The translations under genes were made by a program, and so were the position numbers. From SYIM01 sp039800325 (GTDB lineage: Bacteria > Pseudomonadota > Gammaproteobacteria > Burkholderiales > Burkholderiaceae_E): a stretch of DNA of 16,318 nucleotides. Below the pieces are notes generated by a model that saw nothing but the letters and a program-made list of their open reading frames with translations, was not told where the DNA came from and did not search any database. Where the stretch lies: positions 1-16,318 of the forward strand of contig JBDLQY010000061.1 of the NCBI GenBank assembly GCA_039800325.1. The letters are read 5' to 3'. Shown in pieces: positions 6,948-14,502 of the stretch; the stretch's first letter is position 1; each line of letters begins with the position of its first letter.

Positions 6948-7811
6948 TTAACCGCGGCCCTTCCAGGGCACCACGCGCCGTTCAATAAAGCGGACCAGAT
7001 GGTCAAATCCATAGGCGATCGCGGCAATGACGACGATGCCCATGATGACGATGGGCGTCTGCAGGAAGCGAGAAGCGGACAACACCATGTAGCCCAGGCC
7101 AGATGTGGCCGCCACCATCTCGGCCGCCACCAGTGTCGTCCAGCCGAAACCGATGCCCACTCGCATCGCGGTGAAGATCTCCGGCATGGCCGCTGGCAGG
7201 ATGACCATGCGGATGACCTGCCAGCGCGTGGCGCCAAACGAGTAGGCGGCATGAATCTGCTCGATCGCCGCCGACTTCACGCCGGCCCGGGCACCCAGCA
7301 CCATGGGTGCGAGCACCGACGAGAAGATCAGCAGCACCTTTGACAGCTCGTCAATGCCGAACCAGATGATCATCAGCGGCAGATAAGCTAGCGGGGGAAT
7401 CGGGCGGTAGAACTCGATGGGTGGGTCAAAGATGCCGCGGGCAACCGGGCTCATGCCCATCGCGATGCCCAGCGGAATACCGATGACACAGGCCAACAGG
7501 AATGCGCCGAAGACCCGTAGGGTGCTCACCCAGATGTGCTCCCAGAAGCCGACCCCTGTGAAACCATCCTTCATCACGTCAAAGAGGGCGTCCACCACGC
7601 CCATCGGCGAAGGCAGAAATAGCGGTTTGATGTAGCCCGCATAGGTGACGAAGGCCCAGAACAAAATCAGCAGCACAATCACGACGGCGCTGATCTTGAA
7701 GCTTTCGCCCTGTCCCGGCACACCGTAGATCTCGCCGGGCTTGGCGGGCTTGGCTTTCATCAGGTCCGCCAGGAAGCCGTTGCCGCTTCTGGAACGGTCA
7801 TCACTCATCAT
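6948..7811 (-). CDS. tauC: Taurine/sulfonate-type ABC transporter permease (TauC-like)
   Basis: A 287-aa inner-membrane permease of the TauC/SsuC family. After a polar N-terminus come hydrophobic segments at about residues 31-55, 90-120, 135-165, 195-230 and 240-270. The cytoplasmic EAA loop, YSFGATRWQVIRMVILPAAMPEIF, contacts the ATPase, and the end is basic (RRVVPWKGRG). Two adjacent ATG codons (7811 and 7808) are possible starts, with GAGG and GGGGG just upstream; either overlaps the end of the ATPase gene by several bases, which implies coupling and stoichiometric synthesis. A much longer upstream frame exists but lies inside the ATPase gene and is not credible. Imported substrate: a small organosulfonate, judged from family and neighbours. 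Confidence 0.88.
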   Translation of the reverse strand: MMSDDRSRSGNGFLADLMKAKPAKPGEIYGVPGQGESFKISAVVIVLLILFWAFVTYAGYIKPLFLPSPMGVVDALFDVMKDGFTGVGFWEHIWVSTLRVFGAFLLACVIGIPLGIAMGMSPVARGIFDPPIEFYRPIPPLAYLPLMIIWFGIDELSKVLLIFSSVLAPMVLGARAGVKSAAIEQIHAAYSFGATRWQVIRMVILPAAMPEIFTAMRVGIGFGWTTLVAAEMVAATSGLGYMVLSASRFLQTPIVIMGIVVIAAIAYGFDHLVRFIERRVVPWKGRG

Positions 7812-8595
7812 GGCCCCCTGCCTCGTCGGCAAAAATGATCCGCAAGATGGTCTCCCGCAACGCGATGAAGTCTGCTGAGGCCTTGATCTCGCGGGCGTTG
7901 CCCGTCTCGAAATAGCGCCGGCTGAACGGCAGATCAAAGGTGTGCGAGATACGCCCGGGCCTGGGCGACATCACGATCAGCCGAGTCCCCATGAACAGAG
8001 CCTCCTCCACGCTGTGCGTGATGAAGAACACCATCTTTCCGGTGTCGCGCCAGACCTTCAGGATAAGCTCCTGTGCGCGCTCGCGGGTCAGCGCGTCCAG
8101 CGCGCCCAGAGGCTCATCCATCAGCAGGATGTCGGGGTCGCTGGTGAGTGCGCGCGCGATGCCCACGCGCTGTTGCATGCCGCCCGACAACTCATAGATA
8201 GCCGACTGCTCGAACTGCTCCAGCCCCAGCAGCTTGATGAACTGGCGCGCAATGCCTTGACTCTTGGCCTTGTTATACCCTTGAATCTTCAGACCAAAGG
8301 TCACGTTTTCCAGCACGTTCAGCCAGGGCATCAGGGCGTGCTTCTGGAACACGACAGACCGATCTGCACCCGGACCGGTGACCGTCCGTCCACCGAGGGC
8401 GATCTCGCCTTGGCTGGGCGCCATGAAGCCGGCAATGAGGTTGAGCAGCGTTGACTTGCCGCAGCCCGATGCGCCGAGCGCCACCACAAAGTCCTTTTCA
8501 TGGATCTCGAGGTTGATATTCTGGAGGGCATGCACAGGCGGCTTACCGGCGACCGGATAGAACACCGACACGTTTCGGATGGCAAGGGAGGTCAT
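7801..8595 (-). CDS. tauB: Taurine/sulfonate-type ABC transporter ATPase (TauB-like)
   Basis: A 264-aa ATPase with every motif of the family: Walker A GASGCGKST (41-49), Q-loop VFQKHALMPW with Gln84, signature LSGGMQQR (136-143), Walker B ILLMDEPLGALD (156-167) and the switch His in FITHSVEEAL. PWLNVLENVTFGL is typical of the nitrate/sulfonate/taurine group. It works on the cytoplasmic face with the permease encoded immediately downstream, whose start overlaps this stop. The gene begins 73 bases after the binding-protein stop, across a strong hairpin. No good ribosome-binding site precedes the ATG, so expression relative to the binding protein may be low. Confidence 0.92.
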   Translation of the reverse strand: MTSLAIRNVSVFYPVAGKPPVHALQNINLEIHEKDFVVALGASGCGKSTLLNLIAGFMAPSQGEIALGGRTVTGPGADRSVVFQKHALMPWLNVLENVTFGLKIQGYNKAKSQGIARQFIKLLGLEQFEQSAIYELSGGMQQRVGIARALTSDPDILLMDEPLGALDALTRERAQELILKVWRDTGKMVFFITHSVEEALFMGTRLIVMSPRPGRISHTFDLPFSRRYFETGNAREIKASADFIALRETILRIIFADEAGGHDE

Positions 8596-8622
8596 GGGCG
8601 CCTAGAGGTGAACCATTGAAGC

Positions 8623-8647
8623 GCCGACCTGCGTCGCGCAGGTCGGC
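8623..8647 (-). repeat. Perfect 11-bp stem-loop between binding-protein and ATPase genes
   Basis: GCCGACCTGCG (8623-8633) and its exact reverse complement (8637-8647) enclose the three bases TCG. The hairpin begins 21 bases after the stop of the solute-binding protein gene, on the transcribed minus strand. No T-run follows it, so it is not a standard intrinsic terminator. Comparable intercistronic hairpins in binding-protein operons protect the upstream mRNA from 3' exonucleases and give more binding protein than membrane components; that role is inferred. Confidence 0.7.
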
Positions 8648-8668
8648 ATTCTCGACGAAGCCTTCAAC

Positions 8669-9679
8669 TCACTTGCCAGCGGCTGCTTTGGCAAATTCAG
8701 AGTTGACAAACGGGCTGTAGTCGTCCGCAGTCTTGTTGATCCGACCTGCGCTCTTGAGAAAATCAGCAGTGCCCTTGATGGTCTTGGCTGCACCGCCGCC
8801 CATCCAGTTGGCGGACATGGTCAGATCGCCGTCCGGGTAAATCGTGCCATCCAGCATTGGCACGACCGCAGCCGGTGGCACACCCACACTCGCTGCAACA
8901 GCTTTGACTTTTGGTGAATCTGCATTCCAGGCGGCCTTGTTCTTGTGGTAATCCGCATTGATCTCAAACACGGCCCTCAAGAACTTGATCAAGCCTTCGC
9001 GGTTTTCAGCTGCGAACTTGGTATTCGCAACCCATGCGTTGAAAGTATGAAAACCCGCCGCTCGCGCGACTTCGCCCGCGGTGTACATCACCTTGCCGTT
9101 TTCACGCAACTTCGCTTGAACCGGAACCCACACGAAGGCGGCATCGATGGCGTTTTGTGCCCAGGCAGCGGCGATTTCATTGGGCGACATGCCCAGCAAG
9201 GTAATGTCCTTTTCAGTCATGCCGTTCATCTTCAACACGCCCATCAGTGAGTAGTGGGCCGTTGAGCCGATCGGTGTCGCAATGCGCTTGCCTCTGAGGT
9301 CGGCAGGTTTGTCGATGCCAGAGCCATTTCGTGTGACCAGTGCCTCGGAGGTATCAATGACCTTGCCGGCAGCGATCATCTGATAGGGCAATCCGGTACT
9401 CAGGCCGGCAGACAGGGGAGAAGATCCGATTTCAGAAATTTGAATACCGCCAGAGGCCATTGCCGCGTTGACTTCTGCGCCAGAAGCGAACTGCCGCAAC
9501 TCGATCTTCCAGCCGGTTGCTCTTTCAAGGCTGCCATCAGCGATGAGCGCCTTGTAAGGAACAGGATCGCCAAAATGACCGATCACCACCTTGGTTTGTG
9601 CAACCGCCTGGTTAACCAGGGAGAGGGTGAAAGCCGTGCCGATGATCAATGATTTCACGAGTCGTTTCATGGTGTTCAT
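8669..9679 (-). CDS. tauA: Taurine/sulfonate-type ABC transporter substrate-binding protein (TauA-like)
   Basis: A 336-aa periplasmic binding protein. The N-terminus MNTMKRLVKS, a hydrophobic run, then NQAVAQ is a Sec signal peptide with predicted cleavage after AVA, about residue 28. The mature protein starts TKVVIGHFGDPVPYKAL. ISEIGSSPLSAGLSTGLPYQMIAAG, LRGKRIATPIGSTAHYSL and AAWAQNAIDAAFVWVP are typical of the TauA/SsuA/NitT group, where the GSTAH region touches the sulfonate group. Start at 9679, with an in-frame alternative at 9670; neither has a strong ribosome-binding site. The frame stays open far upstream on the opposite strand of the regulator gene, but that extension lacks any family similarity and would bury the signal peptide. 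It is the first gene of the minus-strand operon, divergent from the MocR-type regulator. Confidence 0.9.
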   Translation of the reverse strand: MNTMKRLVKSLIIGTAFTLSLVNQAVAQTKVVIGHFGDPVPYKALIADGSLERATGWKIELRQFASGAEVNAAMASGGIQISEIGSSPLSAGLSTGLPYQMIAAGKVIDTSEALVTRNGSGIDKPADLRGKRIATPIGSTAHYSLMGVLKMNGMTEKDITLLGMSPNEIAAAWAQNAIDAAFVWVPVQAKLRENGKVMYTAGEVARAAGFHTFNAWVANTKFAAENREGLIKFLRAVFEINADYHKNKAAWNADSPKVKAVAASVGVPPAAVVPMLDGTIYPDGDLTMSANWMGGGAAKTIKGTADFLKSAGRINKTADDYSPFVNSEFAKAAAGK

Positions 9680-9719
9680 CCAGAAAAGGGCTTGCAGACG
9701 TTGAGGGCTGGGTGCGAGC

Positions 9720-9741
9720 TCATCTGCCCATGGGCAGATGA
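9720..9741. promoter_or_regulatory. Perfect 22-bp palindrome in the divergent control region
   Basis: TCATCTGCCCA is followed immediately by its exact reverse complement, with no spacer. It lies 41 bases upstream of the tauA-like start codon, within the probable leader or promoter. Perfect dyad symmetry of this length in an intergenic control region points to an operator for a dimeric repressor or activator. As RNA it would be a hairpin without a usable loop, which makes an attenuator less likely. Which regulator binds is unknown. Confidence 0.6.
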
Positions 9742-9781
9742 CCACTACGGATGCTAGGCACAAGAACTTTATCCAAATAGA

Positions 9782-9809
9782 GCCAGATTCGTCTAATTTT
9801 GGTGCCAGA
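9782..9809. promoter_or_regulatory. Direct repeat two helical turns apart, candidate MocR/TauR-type site
   Basis: GCCAGA occurs at 9782-9787 and again at 9804-9809, 22 bases apart (about two turns of the helix, so both on one face). On the minus strand the repeats read TCTGGC. MocR-family regulators such as PdxR, GabR and TauR are known to bind direct repeats, and TauR sites contain a CTGGAC-type core, which is similar. The site lies between the divergent regulator and the transport operon, where such an activator would bind. The match is short and by eye. Confidence 0.35.
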
Positions 9810-9937
9810 ATAGAAGCAGTCAGACGTGCTCGCCACGGGCGGCTCCAGCGCATCGAAGCCAGCGGCACCAGGCACCGTCGCGAGCGCATGAGGCCAGAAA
9901 TCGGTGCGCGCGCCAGCGGCACCCAAAGGATCACGCC

Positions 9938-11437
9938 ATGAGACAAAAGCAGGAGATCACCGACATTTGGGCCAAGCTGTTCCCGCAGTTCTCGGGCAGC
10001 AGTGGCACCCTGCAGGGCCAGGTGAAGGAGATGATGGTTCACTCCATCCTGATGGGCCTGGTGCCTGCTGGCGCCAAGGTACCCACCAGTCGCGCACTGG
10101 CGGCTGCGCTTGGACTGTCGCGCAACACGGTGTCGCTCGCGCTGCAGGTGCTGGTGGACAAGGGCTTCCTGATTGCGGTGCCACGCAGCGGCGTGGTGGT
10201 CAATGGGGACATCCTGCTGGGCCAGGCGGTGCAGTCGTCGATCCAAACACCAGCACCCACCGCTCTGCAGTGGGATACACGGCTGCTTTCGCGCGCAAGG
10301 CACCAGCGCAATATCGTCAAACCCGCCAACTGGCAGGACTTTGCCTACCCCTTCGTCTACGGCCAGTTTGACCAGACCTTGGTGCCCTTGCACGACTGGC
10401 GCGCCTGCGCCCACCAGGCGCTCTTTGTGCCGGCGGTGCGCAAGTGGGCGCAGGACCACATCAACCGCGATTCCGAAGCCCTGCTCGACCAGATCCAGCA
10501 CCGGCTGCTGCCCGCGCGCGGCATCATGGCCAAGCGCGACGAGATCCTGGTGACCGCTGGCGCACAGATGGCTTGCTATCTGCTGGCCAACGTGCTGCTT
10601 GATCGGAAGACAGTGGTGGGCATTGAGGAACCGGGCTATCCAGATGCACGAAACAACTTCATGCTGCGCACCGAGCATGTGAAGGCGCTGCCGATCGATA
10701 CGGACGGCCTCATCGCCTCGCGCGCGATGGCACAGTGTGCCTATGCCTACGTGACACCCAGCCACCAGTGTCCCACAACCGTCACGATGCCGCTGGAACG
10801 CCGCCATGAGATCCTGGCCCTGGCCAGGAAGCATGACGTCGTGCTCTTCGAAGACGATCACGAGAGCGAACTGAACTTCTCCGGTCGGCCCCTGCCCGCG
10901 CTGAAGAGCCTCGACACTGACGGACGGGTGATCTACCTGGGTAGCCTGTCCAAGACCCTCGCTCACGGCTTGCGCATCGGCTACATCGTGGGGCCCGCCG
11001 AGCTGATCCGCGAGCTGCGGGCGCTGCGACGCCTGATCATCCGGCACACGCCCGCCAACAACGCACACACGGCCAGCCTGTTCATCGCGCAAGGGCACCA
11101 TGATGCCTTCATCCGCAAGCTGAATGTCACCTACCGCGAGCGGCGCGAGCTGCTGACCCGGGCTTTTGCCAAGTACTTGCCAGCGTTCCACATCATGCCG
11201 TCGCAGGGTGGCTCGGGCGCCTGGATCCAGGGGCCGGCCGGCCTGAACTCGCAGGTGCTGACCGACGCCTGCGCGGCGCGCAGCGTGCTCATCGAGCCCG
11301 GCGACATCTTCTTCAGGAAATCATCCGTGGCGACGCAGTGCTATCTACGCCTGGGCTATGCCGCCATACCAGGCAACCTGATCGATGTCGGCGTCCAGGA
11401 GCTGGCACGGGCGTACGCGGGGCTGGGCGCCCACTAG
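9938..11437 (+). CDS. tauR: MocR-family transcriptional regulator (GntR HTH plus aminotransferase-like domain; TauR/PdxR type)
   Basis: A 499-aa two-domain regulator. Residues about 24-90 form the GntR winged helix (VPTSRALAAALGLSRNTVSLALQVLVDKGFL), followed by a linker and a class I aminotransferase-like domain. That domain keeps the PLP-binding pattern: EEPGYPDARNN, VTPSHQCPTTVTMPLERR, FEDDHESELNF and the Schiff-base Lys339 in YLGSLSKTLAHGLRIGY. MocR proteins use PLP to sense amino compounds by forming an adduct; TauR does this for taurine genes. The ATG at 9938 has AAGGA about nine bases upstream. It is divergent from the sulfonate operon and most likely controls it and itself. Because such sensors need a primary amine, the inducer is probably an amino-sulfonate. 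The symbol reflects type and context; the exact orthology is not proven. Confidence 0.85.
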   Translation: MRQKQEITDIWAKLFPQFSGSSGTLQGQVKEMMVHSILMGLVPAGAKVPTSRALAAALGLSRNTVSLALQVLVDKGFLIAVPRSGVVVNGDILLGQAVQSSIQTPAPTALQWDTRLLSRARHQRNIVKPANWQDFAYPFVYGQFDQTLVPLHDWRACAHQALFVPAVRKWAQDHINRDSEALLDQIQHRLLPARGIMAKRDEILVTAGAQMACYLLANVLLDRKTVVGIEEPGYPDARNNFMLRTEHVKALPIDTDGLIASRAMAQCAYAYVTPSHQCPTTVTMPLERRHEILALARKHDVVLFEDDHESELNFSGRPLPALKSLDTDGRVIYLGSLSKTLAHGLRIGYIVGPAELIRELRALRRLIIRHTPANNAHTASLFIAQGHHDAFIRKLNVTYRERRELLTRAFAKYLPAFHIMPSQGGSGAWIQGPAGLNSQVLTDACAARSVLIEPGDIFFRKSSVATQCYLRLGYAAIPGNLIDVGVQELARAYAGLGAH

Positions 11438-11595
11438 GGGGTGTGCTGGCACGTCAGACCGTTGGCCCCAAGCGCACGCCCTCAGCGCTGACCGGCAATT
11501 CGCCGGGCTAGCAGCAGTCAGCCACGGTATCTACATAGCGTGCCGATGCGCCGTTTGGTGCTTGGTCGAACTCGAAAACCGCCTGCTACGAACCG

Positions 11596-12198
11596 TTAGC
11601 GCACCGGAATCATGATTTCGTTACGTCGATTCCAAGGCAGCGTGAAGGGATCGTTATAGCGCGCAATTTGGGGCTCTCCCGCGGATTGCAAACCCTGCGC
11701 TGCGATCCAGTCCCGGAGCTTGACCGTGTGCTCGCCAATCGATGCCTCGGTAGTGAAACCGCCAAATCGCACCACCGCCATTCGGTGCCGAGGCACCTCG
11801 CGAAGATTCACTGACGGATCAGCCGGCTTCGGCAGGCCGGTTGAGCGTACATCGTCGGGCATCACGAAGTGCAGGCGCCACTGATCGCCGCCAGCGGGCT
11901 CAACGGTGACCGGAGCCGTCATGGCGATCTTGATGGGCTTTCCATCGGGTCCGATGTTGCCGCCGAAAATATAGTTGGCGACGCGGCGAAAGCCCGCACG
12001 GCTTGCCTCGTCGAAACCGCCCTCGACGCGAGTCTCGGCGACAACAAAGCCGGGATAGTCGCGCAATTCAAAGTCACCGTCACGGCGCTCGATCGTGAAG
12101 GGGGGTTCGGCAACAGCCATCGCAGACTCCAGACTGGAAAAGAGCGCGACGATCGCGAGCGCGACAGCCATCAGTGTGCGCTTGAGCAGAGTTTTCAT
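11596..12198 (-). CDS. SOUL heme-binding family protein, exported
   Basis: A 200-aa protein with a signal peptide (MKTLLKRTLM, hydrophobic core, then SAMAV; cleavage near residue 28). The mature part is a SOUL/HBP domain: EPPFTIERRDGDFELRDYPGFVVAET, AGFRRVANYIFGGN, IKIAMTAPVTVEP, LHFVMPDD, and RHRMAVVRFGGFTTE, ending in PWNRRNEIMIPV. These are the standard blocks of the family at normal length. Eukaryotic members bind heme; the role of the bacterial periplasmic proteins is poorly known. The start at 12198 has AGG about nine bases upstream. The gene is convergent with the regulator to its left and shows no functional link to the sulfonate cluster. Confidence 0.88.
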   Translation of the reverse strand: MKTLLKRTLMAVALAIVALFSSLESAMAVAEPPFTIERRDGDFELRDYPGFVVAETRVEGGFDEASRAGFRRVANYIFGGNIGPDGKPIKIAMTAPVTVEPAGGDQWRLHFVMPDDVRSTGLPKPADPSVNLREVPRHRMAVVRFGGFTTEASIGEHTVKLRDWIAAQGLQSAGEPQIARYNDPFTLPWNRRNEIMIPVR

Positions 12199-12302
12199 CG
12201 TGCAGCCTGTGAGGAGATTAAGTTGGATCAGGCAGATTGTCCCCCAGCAGGCCTTTTTGCATGGCGCGATGCCCAGGCTTGCCTGTCGGGAACCCGTCGT
12301 GA

Positions 12303-12680
12303 GAACCGCTGGCGCTGGCCTAGCGACAGGGCTACCGAGCGACCGCGTTGGCCGATCTGCCGAAGGTCATGGGCATTTCGCGCAGCAGCTTCCACGCCGC
12401 GTTCACCGACAAGCGCGTGTTCTTTACAGAGTGCCTGGACCTGTGGGCTACGCGCACGCTGGAACTGCTCAAGGATCAGCGCAGCGGTCTGCCTCTTATC
12501 GACGCCCTTCAGAAAGTCTTCGAGCGCAGTTTCGTCGACGTACAATGTTCAAAGTTCAACTGGGGCTGCATGCTGGTCAACAATGGCATCCGAGTCTTTT
12601 GCCGGCGCCGCTTGCCCGAGGCCCGGTACCTTCAGTCCATTGCCGCGACCATTTTCTTGGTCAGGAGTGCGATCGCATGA
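12303..12680 (+). pseudogene. TetR/AcrR-family regulator remnant
   Basis: The frame around 12324-12680 reads RQGYRATALADLPKVMGISR, then SSFHAAFTDKRVFFTECLDL, which is the helix-turn-helix core of TetR regulators, followed by WATRTLELLKDQRSG, FERSFVDV and WGCMLVNNGIR, the start of the ligand-binding domain. In the same frame a TAG at 12321-12323 stands where an FW-type pair normally precedes RQGY, and a TGA lies at 12300-12302, so helix 1 is cut off. The C-terminal half departs from the family after WGCMLVN and ends early at 12680; intact relatives are about 190 aa. It may be the former local regulator of the MFS gene that begins 70 bases downstream. A short translated product from TTG at 12348 would lack helix 1. 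Confidence 0.72.
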
Positions 12681-12750
12681 AGGCAACCGATACCGATGTC
12701 TTCGGCCGTTCTCAGGCGAGACGTTTTCCTGGCTTGCGCAGGAGTGGTGA

Positions 12751-13986
12751 ATGACTGAAGACAAGGGCACCGTCAACCTCGCAGCCTTTTGGCTGGTGCT
12801 GCTGGCCGCAGCCGGGACGTTCGCGCTTACCATGGGCACGCGCCAAACCATGGCCCTGTTCCTGTCGCCGTTGAATACTGCCACCGGCCTGGGCCTAGCC
12901 AGCATCAGCCTAGCCTTCGCGTTCGGGCAGCTGTGGTGGGGGCTCACGCAGCCGTTTGCCGGCGCCATGGCAGACAAGATCGGCGCAGGGCGCGTGCTCT
13001 TCATCGGTACGCTACTCGTCGCGGTGGGTACGTTTATCACACCCTACATGTCCAGCACCTGGGGACTGATCCTGGCCATCGGTGTGCTTTCGGCAGGTGG
13101 GGCAGGCATGGCCGGGCCGGCCGTATTGATGGCGGCCACCACGCGCTTGATCCCACCCGAACGTCGGGGGCTGGCTGCAGGCATCGTTAACGCCGGCGGA
13201 TCGTTCGGACAGTTCGCCTTGGCGCCCATTGCGGCCATGTTGATAGTGGGTATCGGTTGGGCCAACGCGATGCATGTCATGGGCCTGCTGGTGTTGCTGT
13301 GCTTGCCCGCTGCATTCCTGTTGCGCGGCAATGCGCTGCCGACCGCATCTGCTGGTCAAAAAGTCTTGAGTACGCGCGAAGCCATACGTGAGGCGTTTCG
13401 TAACCGCAGCTACCTGTTGCTGGGTGCGGGCTTCTTCGTCTGCGGCTTTCATGTGGCGTTTCTAGCCACGCACCTGCCAGGTGTCATTGCGTCTTGCGGG
13501 CTGCCTGCCGTTTGGGCCGGTTGGTCATTGGCCCTGTTGGGTTTTTTCAATATCGTGGGCAGCGTGGCCGCGGGCTGGGCCACGGGCCGATGGCGCATGA
13601 AGTCGCTGCTGTCGCTGGTCTATGCCATGCGTGCGTTGGCTGTGCTGGTGTTCCTGTTCGCGCCCAAGTCCGGCCCGGTTGTGCTGGCCTTCTCCGCGGT
13701 GATGGGGTTGACCTTTCTGTCGACTGTGCCTCCCACGGCGGGTCTGGTGGCGAAGTTCTTCGGGCCGGCAAATATGGCCACATTGTTCGGCATCGTGATG
13801 TTCTCGCACCAGATCGGCGGCTTTCTGGGGGCCTGGCTGGGTGGCCAGGTGTTCGAGGCTACCGGGTCGTACGACTGGATCTGGTACGTCGACATTCTGC
13901 TGGCTGTGGGTGCGGCGCTGATGCATCTGCCGATTCGCGAAGAGCCTTTGCGCCGCGCGGGCCCGGCGGGGAACCCCACTGCGTGA
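12751..13986 (+). CDS. Major facilitator superfamily transporter
   Basis: A 411-aa membrane protein with about twelve hydrophobic segments and a central polar loop (about residues 195-225). The first half has QLWWGLTQPFAGAMADKIGAGRVLF, matching the MFS loop 2-3 motif, and VLSAGGAGMAGPAVLMAATTRLIPPERRGLAAGIVNAGGSFGQF, typical of the oxalate/monocarboxylate-like branch (OxlT/MCT-type). The second half has GSVAAGWATGRWRMKSLLSL and FSHQIGGFLGAWLGGQVFEATGSYDWIW. Such proteins move small organic anions or drugs across the inner membrane. Start at 12751 with AGGAG seven bases upstream. It stands alone after the degraded TetR gene. The substrate cannot be read from the sequence; sulfite or carboxylate efflux linked to the sulfonate cluster is conceivable but unsupported. 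Confidence 0.88.
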   Translation: MTEDKGTVNLAAFWLVLLAAAGTFALTMGTRQTMALFLSPLNTATGLGLASISLAFAFGQLWWGLTQPFAGAMADKIGAGRVLFIGTLLVAVGTFITPYMSSTWGLILAIGVLSAGGAGMAGPAVLMAATTRLIPPERRGLAAGIVNAGGSFGQFALAPIAAMLIVGIGWANAMHVMGLLVLLCLPAAFLLRGNALPTASAGQKVLSTREAIREAFRNRSYLLLGAGFFVCGFHVAFLATHLPGVIASCGLPAVWAGWSLALLGFFNIVGSVAAGWATGRWRMKSLLSLVYAMRALAVLVFLFAPKSGPVVLAFSAVMGLTFLSTVPPTAGLVAKFFGPANMATLFGIVMFSHQIGGFLGAWLGGQVFEATGSYDWIWYVDILLAVGAALMHLPIREEPLRRAGPAGNPTA

Positions 13987-14502
13987 ATAGGGCGCAGAGT
14001 TCCCGCGATGGAGCCTGACCGACCATCAAACTTGGAGAATCCTTGCAAGACCACAATCTTGCTTCGCAGGTAATTCACCAGGGTCAACGGCTTCAGGCTC
14101 GCCCATGTCGAGATGAACCAGGGCCACCCCATCGTTCTGCTCGACAGGCTGCTGGCCAGCCTGGGCTCAGTCGCTGCGCCTCGGAGGGCACCTAGACCCT
14201 GTTGGTAGCTCAACACGCCACCAAGACCGAGCGCAAAATTCCTACGTATTTAGCGGGATGGATCAGCTAGGATGAAGCCCTGAGCGATAACGCTGAGTTA
14301 AACGTCGAAACACCTTCCGCGCACTTGACCGCGACATGTTTAATGAGAGTGCCGGCCGGCTATTTCAAAGCTGACAATTCAGCGTTAAGGCGGTGTCAAC
14401 AGTTGTATTGCCCTGTATGCAAAGCAGGTTTCGCGCAAATGAAATTCCACCCTCTATGACTTTTTTGCACAATGCGCACACAACCGAAACAAGGAGATTC
14501 TG
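13987..14502. other. 516-bp intergenic region without a recognised gene
   Basis: No open frame here resembles a known protein. The first half (about 14000-14215) has coding-like composition on either strand but no start, ribosome site and family pattern together; it may be the worn remnant of a lost gene. The second half is more AT-rich and leads into the CoA-transferase gene, so it should hold that gene's promoter, but no convincing -35/-10 pair was picked out. Confidence 0.4.

Noticed and set aside
7812..7937. 42-codon N-terminal extension of the permease
   Set aside because: Entirely within the ATPase coding region and Arg/Ser-rich; the paired ATG codons at 7811/7808 fit better.
2464..9679. 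Classical taurine catabolism (tauABC with Xsc or TauD)
   Set aside because: No sulfoacetaldehyde acetyltransferase, taurine dehydrogenase, taurine:pyruvate aminotransferase or TauD dioxygenase is present; the enzymes here point to C3 sulfonates.
9720..9741. The 22-bp palindrome as an intrinsic terminator or attenuator
   Set aside because: No loop bases and no T-run on either side; an operator is the simpler reading.
8669..11191. A single 840-codon minus-strand open frame covering the binding protein and most of the regulator gene
   Set aside because: Only the last 336 codons match a family and they start with a signal peptide. The rest is antisense to the well-supported MocR-type gene, a common effect of GC-rich codon use.
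11492..11506. CCGGC/GCCGG hairpin after the regulator as a terminator
   Set aside because: Five-base stem, no T-run on either strand; too weak to call between the convergent genes.
14000..14216. Possible transposase remnant after the MFS gene
   Set aside because: Translations in all frames gave no recognisable transposase motif, terminal repeats or target duplication.
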